From assembly GCA_965652645.1 (NCBI GenBank), contig CBFGXE010000038.1, forward strand, positions 1 through 28,865: 28,865 nt of DNA, written 5' to 3'. A program made the position numbers and the translations under genes. Position 1 is the stretch's first letter. Every line of letters starts with the position of its first letter. Shown here in pieces: positions 22,596-28,865 of this stretch. Under the pieces are notes generated by a model. It saw nothing but the letters and a program-made list of their open reading frames with translations, did no database searches and had not been told where the DNA came from. The DNA is from ZC4RG30 sp965652645 (lineage in GTDB: Bacteria > Pseudomonadota > Gammaproteobacteria > Steroidobacterales > Steroidobacteraceae).

Positions 22596-25500
22596 GTGGG
22601 CACCGCCGCGGCCTGCGGCTCCCCCGCCCGCACGGCCCCGTGCAGCATGCGATACAGCGCGGGCAGCACCAGCAACGTCAGCAGCGTGGAGGACAGGATG
22701 CCGCCGATCACCACCGTTGCCAGCGGCCGTTGCACTTCCGACCCCGCCCCGACGTTCAGCGCCATGGGCAGGAAGCCCAGCGAGGCCACCAGCGCCGTCA
22801 TCAGCACCGGGCGCAGGCGCCCCACCGCGCCTTCCCGGATGGCCTCTTCCAGCGGCAGCCCCTGCGCACGCAGGCGACGGATGAAGGTGATCATCACCAG
22901 CCCGTTGAGCACGGCCACGCCGGACAGCGCGATGAAACCCACGCCGGCAGAGATGGAGAGCGGAATGCCCCGCAGCGCCAGCGCCACCACGCCACCGGTG
23001 AGCGCCAGCGGCACGCCGGTGTAGACGATGAGCGCATCCCGCGCCGAACCGAAGGCCCAGAACAGCAGCGCGAAGATCAATGCCAGCGTCGCGGGCACCA
23101 CCACACCCAGGCGCTTGCCGGCAGAGATCAGCTGCCCGAAAGTGCCGCCGTAGTCGATCCAGTAGCCTTCGGGAATCTCCACCCCGGCGGCAATCTCCCG
23201 TTGCAGTTCTGAAACGAAACCGCCGAGGTCGCGGCCGCGCACGTTGGCAGTCACCACGACGCGCCGCTTGCCGTTCTCCCGATTCACCTGGTTGGGGCCG
23301 GTGGTGTGTTCGATGCGCGCCACCTCACGCAACGGCACCGTGGTGGGCGCGCCCGACAGCCAGGACGCCGCGCGGCTGGATTCATCGGCATTGCGGCTGT
23401 CCATGCGCAGCGGCACCGGCAGGTCGGCCAGCGCCGCGGGATCCTGACGCAGATGCTCGGGCAGGCGCACCACGATGTCGAAGCGGCGATCCCCTTCGAA
23501 GAGCTGGCCGGCCACTTCGCCGCCTACCGCGGCGGCCACGGTGTGCTGCACGTCGCCCGGATTCAGTCCGTAGCGCGCCAGTCCCTGCCGGTCCGGGACG
23601 ATGGACAGCAGCGGCAGGCCGGCAGACTGCTCCAGGCGCACGTCGGCCGCGCCTTCCACTCCCCTCGCCACGGTCTCGATGCGGCGACCCACCAGTGCCA
23701 GCGTATCCAGGTCATCGCCATACAGCTTGACGGCCACGTCGGCGCGCACACCGGAGATCAGCTCGTTCATGCGCATCTGGATGGGCTGCGTGAACTCGTA
23801 GTTGTTGCCCGGCACCCCGGCCACCGCGGCCTCGATCTCGGCGACGAGCTGCGCCTTGGGTTTGCGGGGATCAGGCCACTGCGCGCGCGGCCTGAGCATC
23901 ACGAAGGTGTCGGCCACCGAGGGTGGCATGGGGTCGGTGGCCACTTCGGCCGTGCCCAGCTTGCCGAACACCCGCTCCACCTCCGGGAACTGCCTGATGC
24001 GCCGTTCCAGTGTCGATTGCATGCGCACCGCCTGCGCCAGGCTGGTGCCCGGAATGCGCATGGCGTGCAATGCGATGTCGCCCTCGTCGAGCCCCGGGAT
24101 GAACTCGGTGCCCAGGCGCGTGGCCAGCCACCCGCAGCCTGCCACCAGCACCAGCGCCGTGCCAACCACCCGGCCGCGGCGGCCGAGCGCCCAGGACAGC
24201 GCCGGGGCATAGGCGCGCCGGGCCTGCTTCATCAGCCGCGTTTCCTTCTGCTGCACCTTGCCGCGCAGGAACAGCGCCACGGCCGCGGGCACGAAGGTCA
24301 GCGACAGCAGCATGGCCCCGCTCAGGGCCAGCACGACGGTGATGGCCATGGGATGGAACAGCTTTCCCTCCACCCCCGTGAGCGCAAAGATGGGCAGATA
24401 GACGGCGGTGATGATGCCGAGGCCGAACAGGCTCGGCCGGATCACCTCCACCGTGGCCGAGGCGGCCAGCGCGTGGCGCTCCGCATCATCGGGCACGCGC
24501 CCGAGCCGCTGCTGCGCTTCGGAGAAGCGGCGCAGGCAGTTCTCGATGATGATCACCGCCCCGTCCACGATGAGTCCGAAATCCAGTGCCCCCAGGCTCA
24601 TCAGGTTCCCCGAGACGCCACCGCGCACCATGCCGGTCATCGTGAACAGCATCGACAGCGGGATCACCGCGGCCGTGATCAGCGCCGCGCGCAGGTTGCC
24701 GAGCAGCAGGAACAGCACCACGATCACCAGCAGCGCGCCCTCGATGAGGTTCTTTGCCACCGTGTTGATGGTGCGGTCCACCAGCACGGTGCGGTCATAG
24801 ACGGTGTGCAGCGAGATGCCCGCCGGCAGGCTCTTCGCTGCCTCCGCCAGCCGCTGGCCGGCGGCCTGGGCCACCTCGCGGCTGTTGGCGCCGATCAGCA
24901 TGAACACGGTGCCCAGCACCACCTCGGCGCCATCCTGGGTGGCCGCGCCACTGCGCAGTTCCGGTCCCTCGCCCACCGTGGCCACGTCACCCACGCGGAT
25001 GGGCACGCCCTCGCGCCGGTCCAGCACGATGCCGCGGATGGCCTCCAGGTCCGCCAGCTGCCCGGGAGTGCGCACCAGGTACTGCTGGCCATTGCGCTCG
25101 ATGTAGCCCGCGCCCAGGTTCTGGTTGTTGCTGGCGATGGCCTCCACCACGTCGTGCAGCGTGAAGCCCAGTGCCACCAGCCGCGCCGGGTCCGGCGTGA
25201 CGTGGATCTGGCGCGCAAAACCGCCGATGGTGTTCACCTCGGTCACGCCGGGCGTGCCGCGCAACTGCGGACGCACCACCCAGTCCTGCAGCGTCCTGAG
25301 GTCCGTGCTGGTCCAGGGGGCACCATCGGGGCGAAGCGCCCCGGGCTCCGCCTCGACGGTGTACATCAGGATCTCGCCCATGCCGGTGGTGATGGGCCCG
25401 AGCTGCGGATCCAGTTCCGGCGGCAGCTGCGAGCGCACCTGCTGCAACCGCTCCGCCACCTGCTGGCGCGCGAAGTACAGGTCGGTGCCATCCTGGAACA

Positions 25501-25786
25501 CCGCCGTCACCTGCGACAGGCCGTAACGGGAGATCGATCGCGTATGGTCCAGGCCTGGCAGTCCGGCCAGGGCGGTTTCCAGCGGGAAGGTGACGCGCTG
25601 CTCGGCCTCCAGCGGCGAGAAGCCCGGCGCCCCGGTATTCACCTGCACCTGCACATTGGTGATGTCCGGCGTGGCATCGATGGGCAGGTGGGTGAAGCTC
25701 CACGCGCCGGCGGCACCCATGGCCAGCGTCAGCACCAGCATCAGCCAGCGGTGCCTGATGGCGAAGCGGATGAAGTTCTCGAGCAT
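22592..25786 (-). CDS. czcA: Heavy-metal RND efflux pump CzcA
   Basis: The 1064-residue inner-membrane proton-driven pump belongs to the HME-RND family. It has two periplasmic loops and 12 spans. Span 4 carries Asp402, Asp408 and Glu415 (LDFGLIVDGAVIIIEN), the same residues and numbering as the proton-relay set of Cupriavidus CzcA. This favours Zn/Co/Cd over monovalent Cu/Ag. It draws metal from the periplasm or membrane and passes it through the CzcB adaptor and CzcC channel to the outside. A strong AAGGAG lies 8 nt before the ATG, and czcB ends 13 bp upstream. Confidence 0.96.
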   Translation of the reverse strand: MLENFIRFAIRHRWLMLVLTLAMGAAGAWSFTHLPIDATPDITNVQVQVNTGAPGFSPLEAEQRVTFPLETALAGLPGLDHTRSISRYGLSQVTAVFQDGTDLYFARQQVAERLQQVRSQLPPELDPQLGPITTGMGEILMYTVEAEPGALRPDGAPWTSTDLRTLQDWVVRPQLRGTPGVTEVNTIGGFARQIHVTPDPARLVALGFTLHDVVEAIASNNQNLGAGYIERNGQQYLVRTPGQLADLEAIRGIVLDRREGVPIRVGDVATVGEGPELRSGAATQDGAEVVLGTVFMLIGANSREVAQAAGQRLAEAAKSLPAGISLHTVYDRTVLVDRTINTVAKNLIEGALLVIVVLFLLLGNLRAALITAAVIPLSMLFTMTGMVRGGVSGNLMSLGALDFGLIVDGAVIIIENCLRRFSEAQQRLGRVPDDAERHALAASATVEVIRPSLFGLGIITAVYLPIFALTGVEGKLFHPMAITVVLALSGAMLLSLTFVPAAVALFLRGKVQQKETRLMKQARRAYAPALSWALGRRGRVVGTALVLVAGCGWLATRLGTEFIPGLDEGDIALHAMRIPGTSLAQAVRMQSTLERRIRQFPEVERVFGKLGTAEVATDPMPPSVADTFVMLRPRAQWPDPRKPKAQLVAEIEAAVAGVPGNNYEFTQPIQMRMNELISGVRADVAVKLYGDDLDTLALVGRRIETVARGVEGAADVRLEQSAGLPLLSIVPDRQGLARYGLNPGDVQHTVAAAVGGEVAGQLFEGDRRFDIVVRLPEHLRQDPAALADLPVPLRMDSRNADESSRAASWLSGAPTTVPLREVARIEHTTGPNQVNRENGKRRVVVTANVRGRDLGGFVSELQREIAAGVEIPEGYWIDYGGTFGQLISAGKRLGVVVPATLALIFALLFWAFGSARDALIVYTGVPLALTGGVVALALRGIPLSISAGVGFIALSGVAVLNGLVMITFIRRLRAQGLPLEEAIREGAVGRLRPVLMTALVASLGFLPMALNVGAGSEVQRPLATVVIGGILSSTLLTLLVLPALYRMLHGAVRAGEPQAAAVPT

Positions 25787-25799
25787 CGGGATGGCTCCT

Positions 25800-27053
25800 T
25801 CAGTGCTCGTGCGAGGCGCCGGACTTCTCGATGTCGGCCTTCACCAGGTAACTCTGCTCCACCACCACCAGGTCGCCCGGGGCGAGGCCGGATAGCACCT
25901 GCACCTGCCGCGCATCGCGTTTGCCCAGTTCCACGGGACGCACTTCGTAGGTCTCGCCCACGCGGATGAACACCACGTCCCAGTCGCGGAAGGTCTGCAG
26001 TGCACCCAGGGGCACGGCCAGCTCCACCGGTTCACGGTCCACCGTGATGCGGGCCCGCACCGCCGAACCGGGTCGCCACATGGCATCGCGGTTCTGGATG
26101 GTGGCGCGTGCGATGGTGCTCTGGCTGGCCGTGGCGGTGCCGGGCAACACGCGCTCCAGGCGCGTGGAAAGGCTGGCGCCGTCGGCCAGGCGCGTCACCT
26201 CCACCGGCACGCCAGCGCGGATGTGCTGCGCGTCGGCACCGAAGATGTGCAGGTCCACCCACAGCGAAGAGAGGTCGGCGATCTCATACAGCGGCGTGGA
26301 CTCGCTGGCCAGCGCGCCGACGCTGGCATTGCGCGCCAGCACGGTGCCGGAGATGGGCGCGGTGATGTCATAGGCAGAGAGACTGAGGTTGCTCTCCACC
26401 GAGGCCAGCACCTGCCCGGCGCGTACGGCATCTCCCACCTCGGCATGCAGGGCCAGCACGGGTCCCGGGAAGCGCGCGGTGACGCTGGCCACCCTCCCTT
26501 CGATGGGCGTGAGCAGCCCCTGCACCTCGTGCTCATCGGCAATCACGCCGGGACCGGCCGGGGCAACCTCGATTCCCGACTCCTCCGCCATGGCGGCATG
26601 GATGCTCGTGCGGCCTTCGTGGCTTTCGTAGGCCCAGCGCAGCGCGTCCGCCCCGATGCGCGCCAGCACCTCCACGTCGAAGGAATGTGGCTCGCCCACG
26701 ATGGTGTCGGCACGCAGGCTGCCATCCTCGCGCGGCAGCAGCTGGTGGATTTCCTGCACGCCACCCAGGCGGGTCAGGCGCACCTCCACCGTGCCAGCCG
26801 TCGGCGGCAGCGGCGCCGCACTGCGGCTCAGCCAGGCCTGGAACCTCGGTGGCATGCCCTCCTCCGCGATCGCCAGTTCCACCGCCACCCCCTCCTGCTC
26901 CAGCAGGCGGCCACCATGCGGCCCGCGCGGGGTCTCCTCGTTTTCATCCTCCGCGTGTGCATGATCGGCATCGGCGTGATCGTGGCCTTCGCGACCGCAG
27001 GCAGCCAGCAGCATCGCGGCCAGCATGATTGCAACAGGGAATGGATTTTTCAT
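25800..27053 (-). CDS. czcB: RND efflux periplasmic adaptor CzcB
   Basis: The 417-residue membrane-fusion protein is a predicted lipoprotein: lipobox LLAAC with Cys19, then a His/Asp/Glu-rich stretch (about 24-42) that could collect metal. An N-terminal domain specific to CzcB-type adaptors comes first. The barrel-sandwich and lipoyl halves follow around a short hairpin (VLALHAEVGDAVRAGQVLASVES; APISGTVLARNASVGA), then beta-barrel and membrane-proximal domains. It ends in a HEH tail. It joins CzcA to CzcC. The ATG at 27053 overlaps the czcC stop by 4 bp and has AGGAAA upstream; the longer open frame is a czcC shadow. Confidence 0.94.
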   Translation of the reverse strand: MKNPFPVAIMLAAMLLAACGREGHDHADADHAHAEDENEETPRGPHGGRLLEQEGVAVELAIAEEGMPPRFQAWLSRSAAPLPPTAGTVEVRLTRLGGVQEIHQLLPREDGSLRADTIVGEPHSFDVEVLARIGADALRWAYESHEGRTSIHAAMAEESGIEVAPAGPGVIADEHEVQGLLTPIEGRVASVTARFPGPVLALHAEVGDAVRAGQVLASVESNLSLSAYDITAPISGTVLARNASVGALASESTPLYEIADLSSLWVDLHIFGADAQHIRAGVPVEVTRLADGASLSTRLERVLPGTATASQSTIARATIQNRDAMWRPGSAVRARITVDREPVELAVPLGALQTFRDWDVVFIRVGETYEVRPVELGKRDARQVQVLSGLAPGDLVVVEQSYLVKADIEKSGASHEH

Positions 27054-28321
27054 GGCAGGTTTCCTTGCATCGAAGGCCGGGCCAGGGAGGGCTGGCCGGT
27101 CAGGCGCTGGATCTCGATCAGGGCGAGTTGCGCATCGGCGGCGACGTCCAGCTGCTGGCGTTCGGTGGCCGTGATCGCGGTTTGCACCTGGGTCCATTCC
27201 AGGTGGCTGATGGCACCGGCGCGATACGCCCTTTCGGCCGCGGCCTCGGCGCGCAGCAGCACCGGCAACACCTCGCTGCCGAGGCGGCGCACTTCCTGCT
27301 GTGCCAGGCGATAGCGCCCCAGCGCTTCCAGCAACGTGGAATAAAGCGCCATGCCTTCGGCCTCGCGCTCCAGCGCCAGTCGCGCCAGCTCCTCGCCGGC
27401 AGCGCGCACCTGCGGTTCGGCGCGTGATCGCGCGCCCAGCGGCAGCGACAGGCCTGCCACCAGCGCAACGTCGTTGCCCGCTTCCAGGCGCCGGATACCC
27501 ACCTGCCACTCCAGGTCCGGCGCCGAATCGGCACGCGCCAGCCGCAGCCGCGCCTCGCGCAGGCGCTGCTCATCCGCGAAACGCAGCAGCGCCGGGTTGC
27601 CCTCCAGCAGGGCCGCCAGTTCGTTTTCGCCGACCGGCTCGGGCAGTCGCAGGGGATCTGCCGGCTCGATGTCGAAAGCCGGGTCGCGCTCGCCCCACAG
27701 GGCAGCCAGCTGCTGTCGAGCCAGCCGCCACAGCAGGTCCAGCCGGTCCAGCGCGATTTCGCTGCGCGCCTGCTCGGCTTCGGCGGACAGCGCGATGGCT
27801 TCCGGCGAGGCCCCCGCCACGAAACGCGCGCGGGCGGCTTCCACCATTCGCCGCCGCTGTGCCAGTTCGCGACGCGCGATGTCCCGCTGCAGGCCGGTCA
27901 CGTTCAATGCCAGGTAGCGTCGTGCCACCTCGGCCAGCAGGTCCAGCCGGCCCGCCTCTCGTTCCATGGCCAGCGCATCGATGCGCGACTGCGCCACCAC
28001 ACGCCGTGCATCCAGCTTGCCGCCCCGCTCCAGCACGGACGACAGCGTCACCGTCAATTCGGCGGCATCGAGGCTGCGCAGCGCGCCGCTGCCGGCAACA
28101 TTTTCAAGCTGCATGCCCAGCACCAGCGGCTGCGAGTGGCCGGCACGATCGCGTTCGGCAGCAAGGAGGCGCTGCTGTGATTCAAGCAGGCGCAACCGGG
28201 GATGGGAGGACGCGACGCGTTCGAACGCGTCGTCGAGGGTCAGTCGTTCGGCCGCTGCCGTGGCGCATGCCATGGACAGCGTCGCGACCAGCGCGGCCAG
28301 TGCCGCGGGACGCATCTGCAT
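27050..28321 (-). CDS. czcC: Outer-membrane efflux channel CzcC
   Basis: The 423-residue TolC-family channel of the CzcCBA tripartite pump. It has a signal peptide (about 1-24, ATAAAE), a family-typical start RLTLDDAFERVASSHPRL, two long helical repeats, and the SVLERGGKLDARR segment common to CzcC proteins. Cys19 sits in a poor lipobox (SMAC), so lipidation is doubtful. The ATG at 28321 has GGAG 8 nt upstream. It is 57 bp downstream of the czcI-like gene. Confidence 0.93.
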   Translation of the reverse strand: MQMRPAALAALVATLSMACATAAAERLTLDDAFERVASSHPRLRLLESQQRLLAAERDRAGHSQPLVLGMQLENVAGSGALRSLDAAELTVTLSSVLERGGKLDARRVVAQSRIDALAMEREAGRLDLLAEVARRYLALNVTGLQRDIARRELAQRRRMVEAARARFVAGASPEAIALSAEAEQARSEIALDRLDLLWRLARQQLAALWGERDPAFDIEPADPLRLPEPVGENELAALLEGNPALLRFADEQRLREARLRLARADSAPDLEWQVGIRRLEAGNDVALVAGLSLPLGARSRAEPQVRAAGEELARLALEREAEGMALYSTLLEALGRYRLAQQEVRRLGSEVLPVLLRAEAAAERAYRAGAISHLEWTQVQTAITATERQQLDVAADAQLALIEIQRLTGQPSLARPSMQGNLP

Positions 28322-28378
28322 GGGAAATTCTCCGTGTCGGCGGAAATGACGTCGTGCCGGCCTCGCTGGCGGGAAACG

Positions 28379-28768
28379 TCAGGCCGCGATCGGAGGCCGG
28401 AAGGGCGTGCTGGGCGTGAAGGCCGGGATGCGGCCGGCGGGTTCCGCCGCCATCAGGACAAGGAGCGGCGCGAATGCCAGTTGGGCGGAACAGCTTCCCG
28501 CCATCCAGGCACCATGGAAACAGGGGCTGTGGTGCAGCAGCACGTGCATTGAACCCTCGGCGTCCGCGTGCTTGCCCAGCCCCGCCGGCACCTCCTCGTC
28601 ATGGGAGAGGTGATGGGCCGCGTGGCCGTGGCCGTCCTGCGCGGGTTGCCCCGCGACGGCGTGCGTTTCACTGATGGCCGCCACCAGCGACTGGGCGACG
28701 ATGCCCAGCAACACGGCCAGCATCAGGGCCATGCGTGGCAGGCGGCGTCGGGTGGAACTGGCGGCCAT
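28379..28768 (-). CDS. Small His-rich exported protein, CzcI-like
   Basis: The 129-residue protein has an N-terminal hydrophobic segment (about 12-32) that could be a signal or anchor, then a His-rich region (about 36-85) with about a dozen His and a Cys in HHSPCFHG. A second Cys (GSC) and a second hydrophobic stretch (about 95-107) follow. Its place ahead of czcCBA matches czcI of Cupriavidus, a small periplasmic protein tied to metal control, but I see no decisive signature, so the name is by analogy. No ribosome site precedes the ATG; the TAACAT hexamer 6 bp upstream could be a -10 for a leaderless message. Confidence 0.72.
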   Translation of the reverse strand: MAASSTRRRLPRMALMLAVLLGIVAQSLVAAISETHAVAGQPAQDGHGHAAHHLSHDEEVPAGLGKHADAEGSMHVLLHHSPCFHGAWMAGSCSAQLAFAPLLVLMAAEPAGRIPAFTPSTPFRPPIAA

Positions 28769-28770
28769 GA

Positions 28771-28780
28771 GGCGATGTTA
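28771..28780 (-). repeat. Right copy of the 10-bp inverted repeat bounding the efflux cassette
   Basis: TAACATCGCC on the minus strand, pointing into the cassette and followed 2 bp later by ATGG (the czcI-like start). It is the inverted match of 21645-21654, about 7.1 kb away. It also overlaps the only promoter-like hexamer ahead of the efflux genes: TAACAT with GTGACC 18 bp upstream. Confidence 0.4.
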
Positions 28781-28811
28781 CGCCCGACCTGCGTGCCGGG
28801 TCACTGCAGCA

Positions 28812-28865
28812 TGGAGGCTAGGGTCGGAATCGAACCGGCGTACACGGCTTTGCAGGCCGCTGCAT
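28812..28865 (-). tRNA. tRNA-Cys (anticodon GCA), cut by the window edge
   Basis: The 3' part of a tRNA on the minus strand: the anticodon arm GCGGC-CTGCAAA-GCCGT gives anticodon GCA (Cys), followed by a T arm with TTCGATT and an acceptor strand ending TCCA with encoded CCA at 28812-28814. The 5' acceptor and most of the D arm lie beyond the window. The anticodon loop matches E. coli cysT. Confidence 0.92.

Noticed and set aside
23306..25969. 887-codon plus-strand frame opposite czcA
   Set aside because: Antisense shadow of czcA; no recognisable motif and shadow-type composition.

Overview
The window is about 29 kb of GC-rich chromosomal DNA from a Gram-negative proteobacterium, most likely a gammaproteobacterium. 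The grounds are a complete system I cytochrome c maturation (ccmABCDEFGHI) operon, uvrB divergent from an aspartate-type aminotransferase, an RND/outer-membrane efflux system, and tRNA genes with encoded CCA ends. I cannot name the genus. Genes are tightly packed: no gene-free stretch exceeds 300 bases, and the longest gap is the 126-bp divergent region at 8677-8802. I saw no CRISPR array, transposase, integrase or prophage gene.

Layout. 1-4430: tRNA-Val(GAC), an exported DUF4159 protein, uvrB, a class I aminotransferase and tRNA-Asn(GTT). 4505-8676 (all minus strand): a YqaA-type membrane protein overlapping an MFS transporter, an export-targeted methyltransferase, 5-formyltetrahydrofolate cyclo-ligase and a Tat-targeted short-chain dehydrogenase. 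8803-11810 (plus strand): a two-gene unit of an exported trypsin-like protease and an exported protein with a TonB-type C-terminal domain. 11865-14707 (minus): a PQQ/heme alcohol-dehydrogenase-like lipoprotein followed by a 2OG-Fe(II) oxygenase-like protein. 14797-21431 (minus): nine ccm genes, mostly with 4-bp stop/start overlaps, preceded by tRNA-Leu(TAA). 21684-28768 (minus): a czcI-like/czcC/czcB/czcA/CDF heavy-metal efflux cassette. 28812 to the end: the 3' part of tRNA-Cys(GCA).

How it fits together. The ccm operon makes c-type cytochromes, and the next gene downstream encodes a quinoprotein with its own CxxCH heme domain, a likely client. The efflux cassette moves divalent metals (Zn/Cd/Co by its CzcA residues) from the cytoplasm to the periplasm through the CDF protein and then out of the cell through CzcCBA.

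Most interesting points. (1) The efflux cassette lies exactly between tRNA-Cys and tRNA-Leu(TAA), which are adjacent in the glyW-cysT-leuZ operon of E. coli, and a 10-bp inverted repeat sits at both edges of the cassette. (2) The quinoprotein carries the extra Asp that marks lanthanide-dependent PQQ dehydrogenases. (3) CcmA has Trp in place of the first Gly of its Walker A motif. (4) The protease/TonB-domain pair and the export-targeted SDR and methyltransferase have no obvious assigned function.
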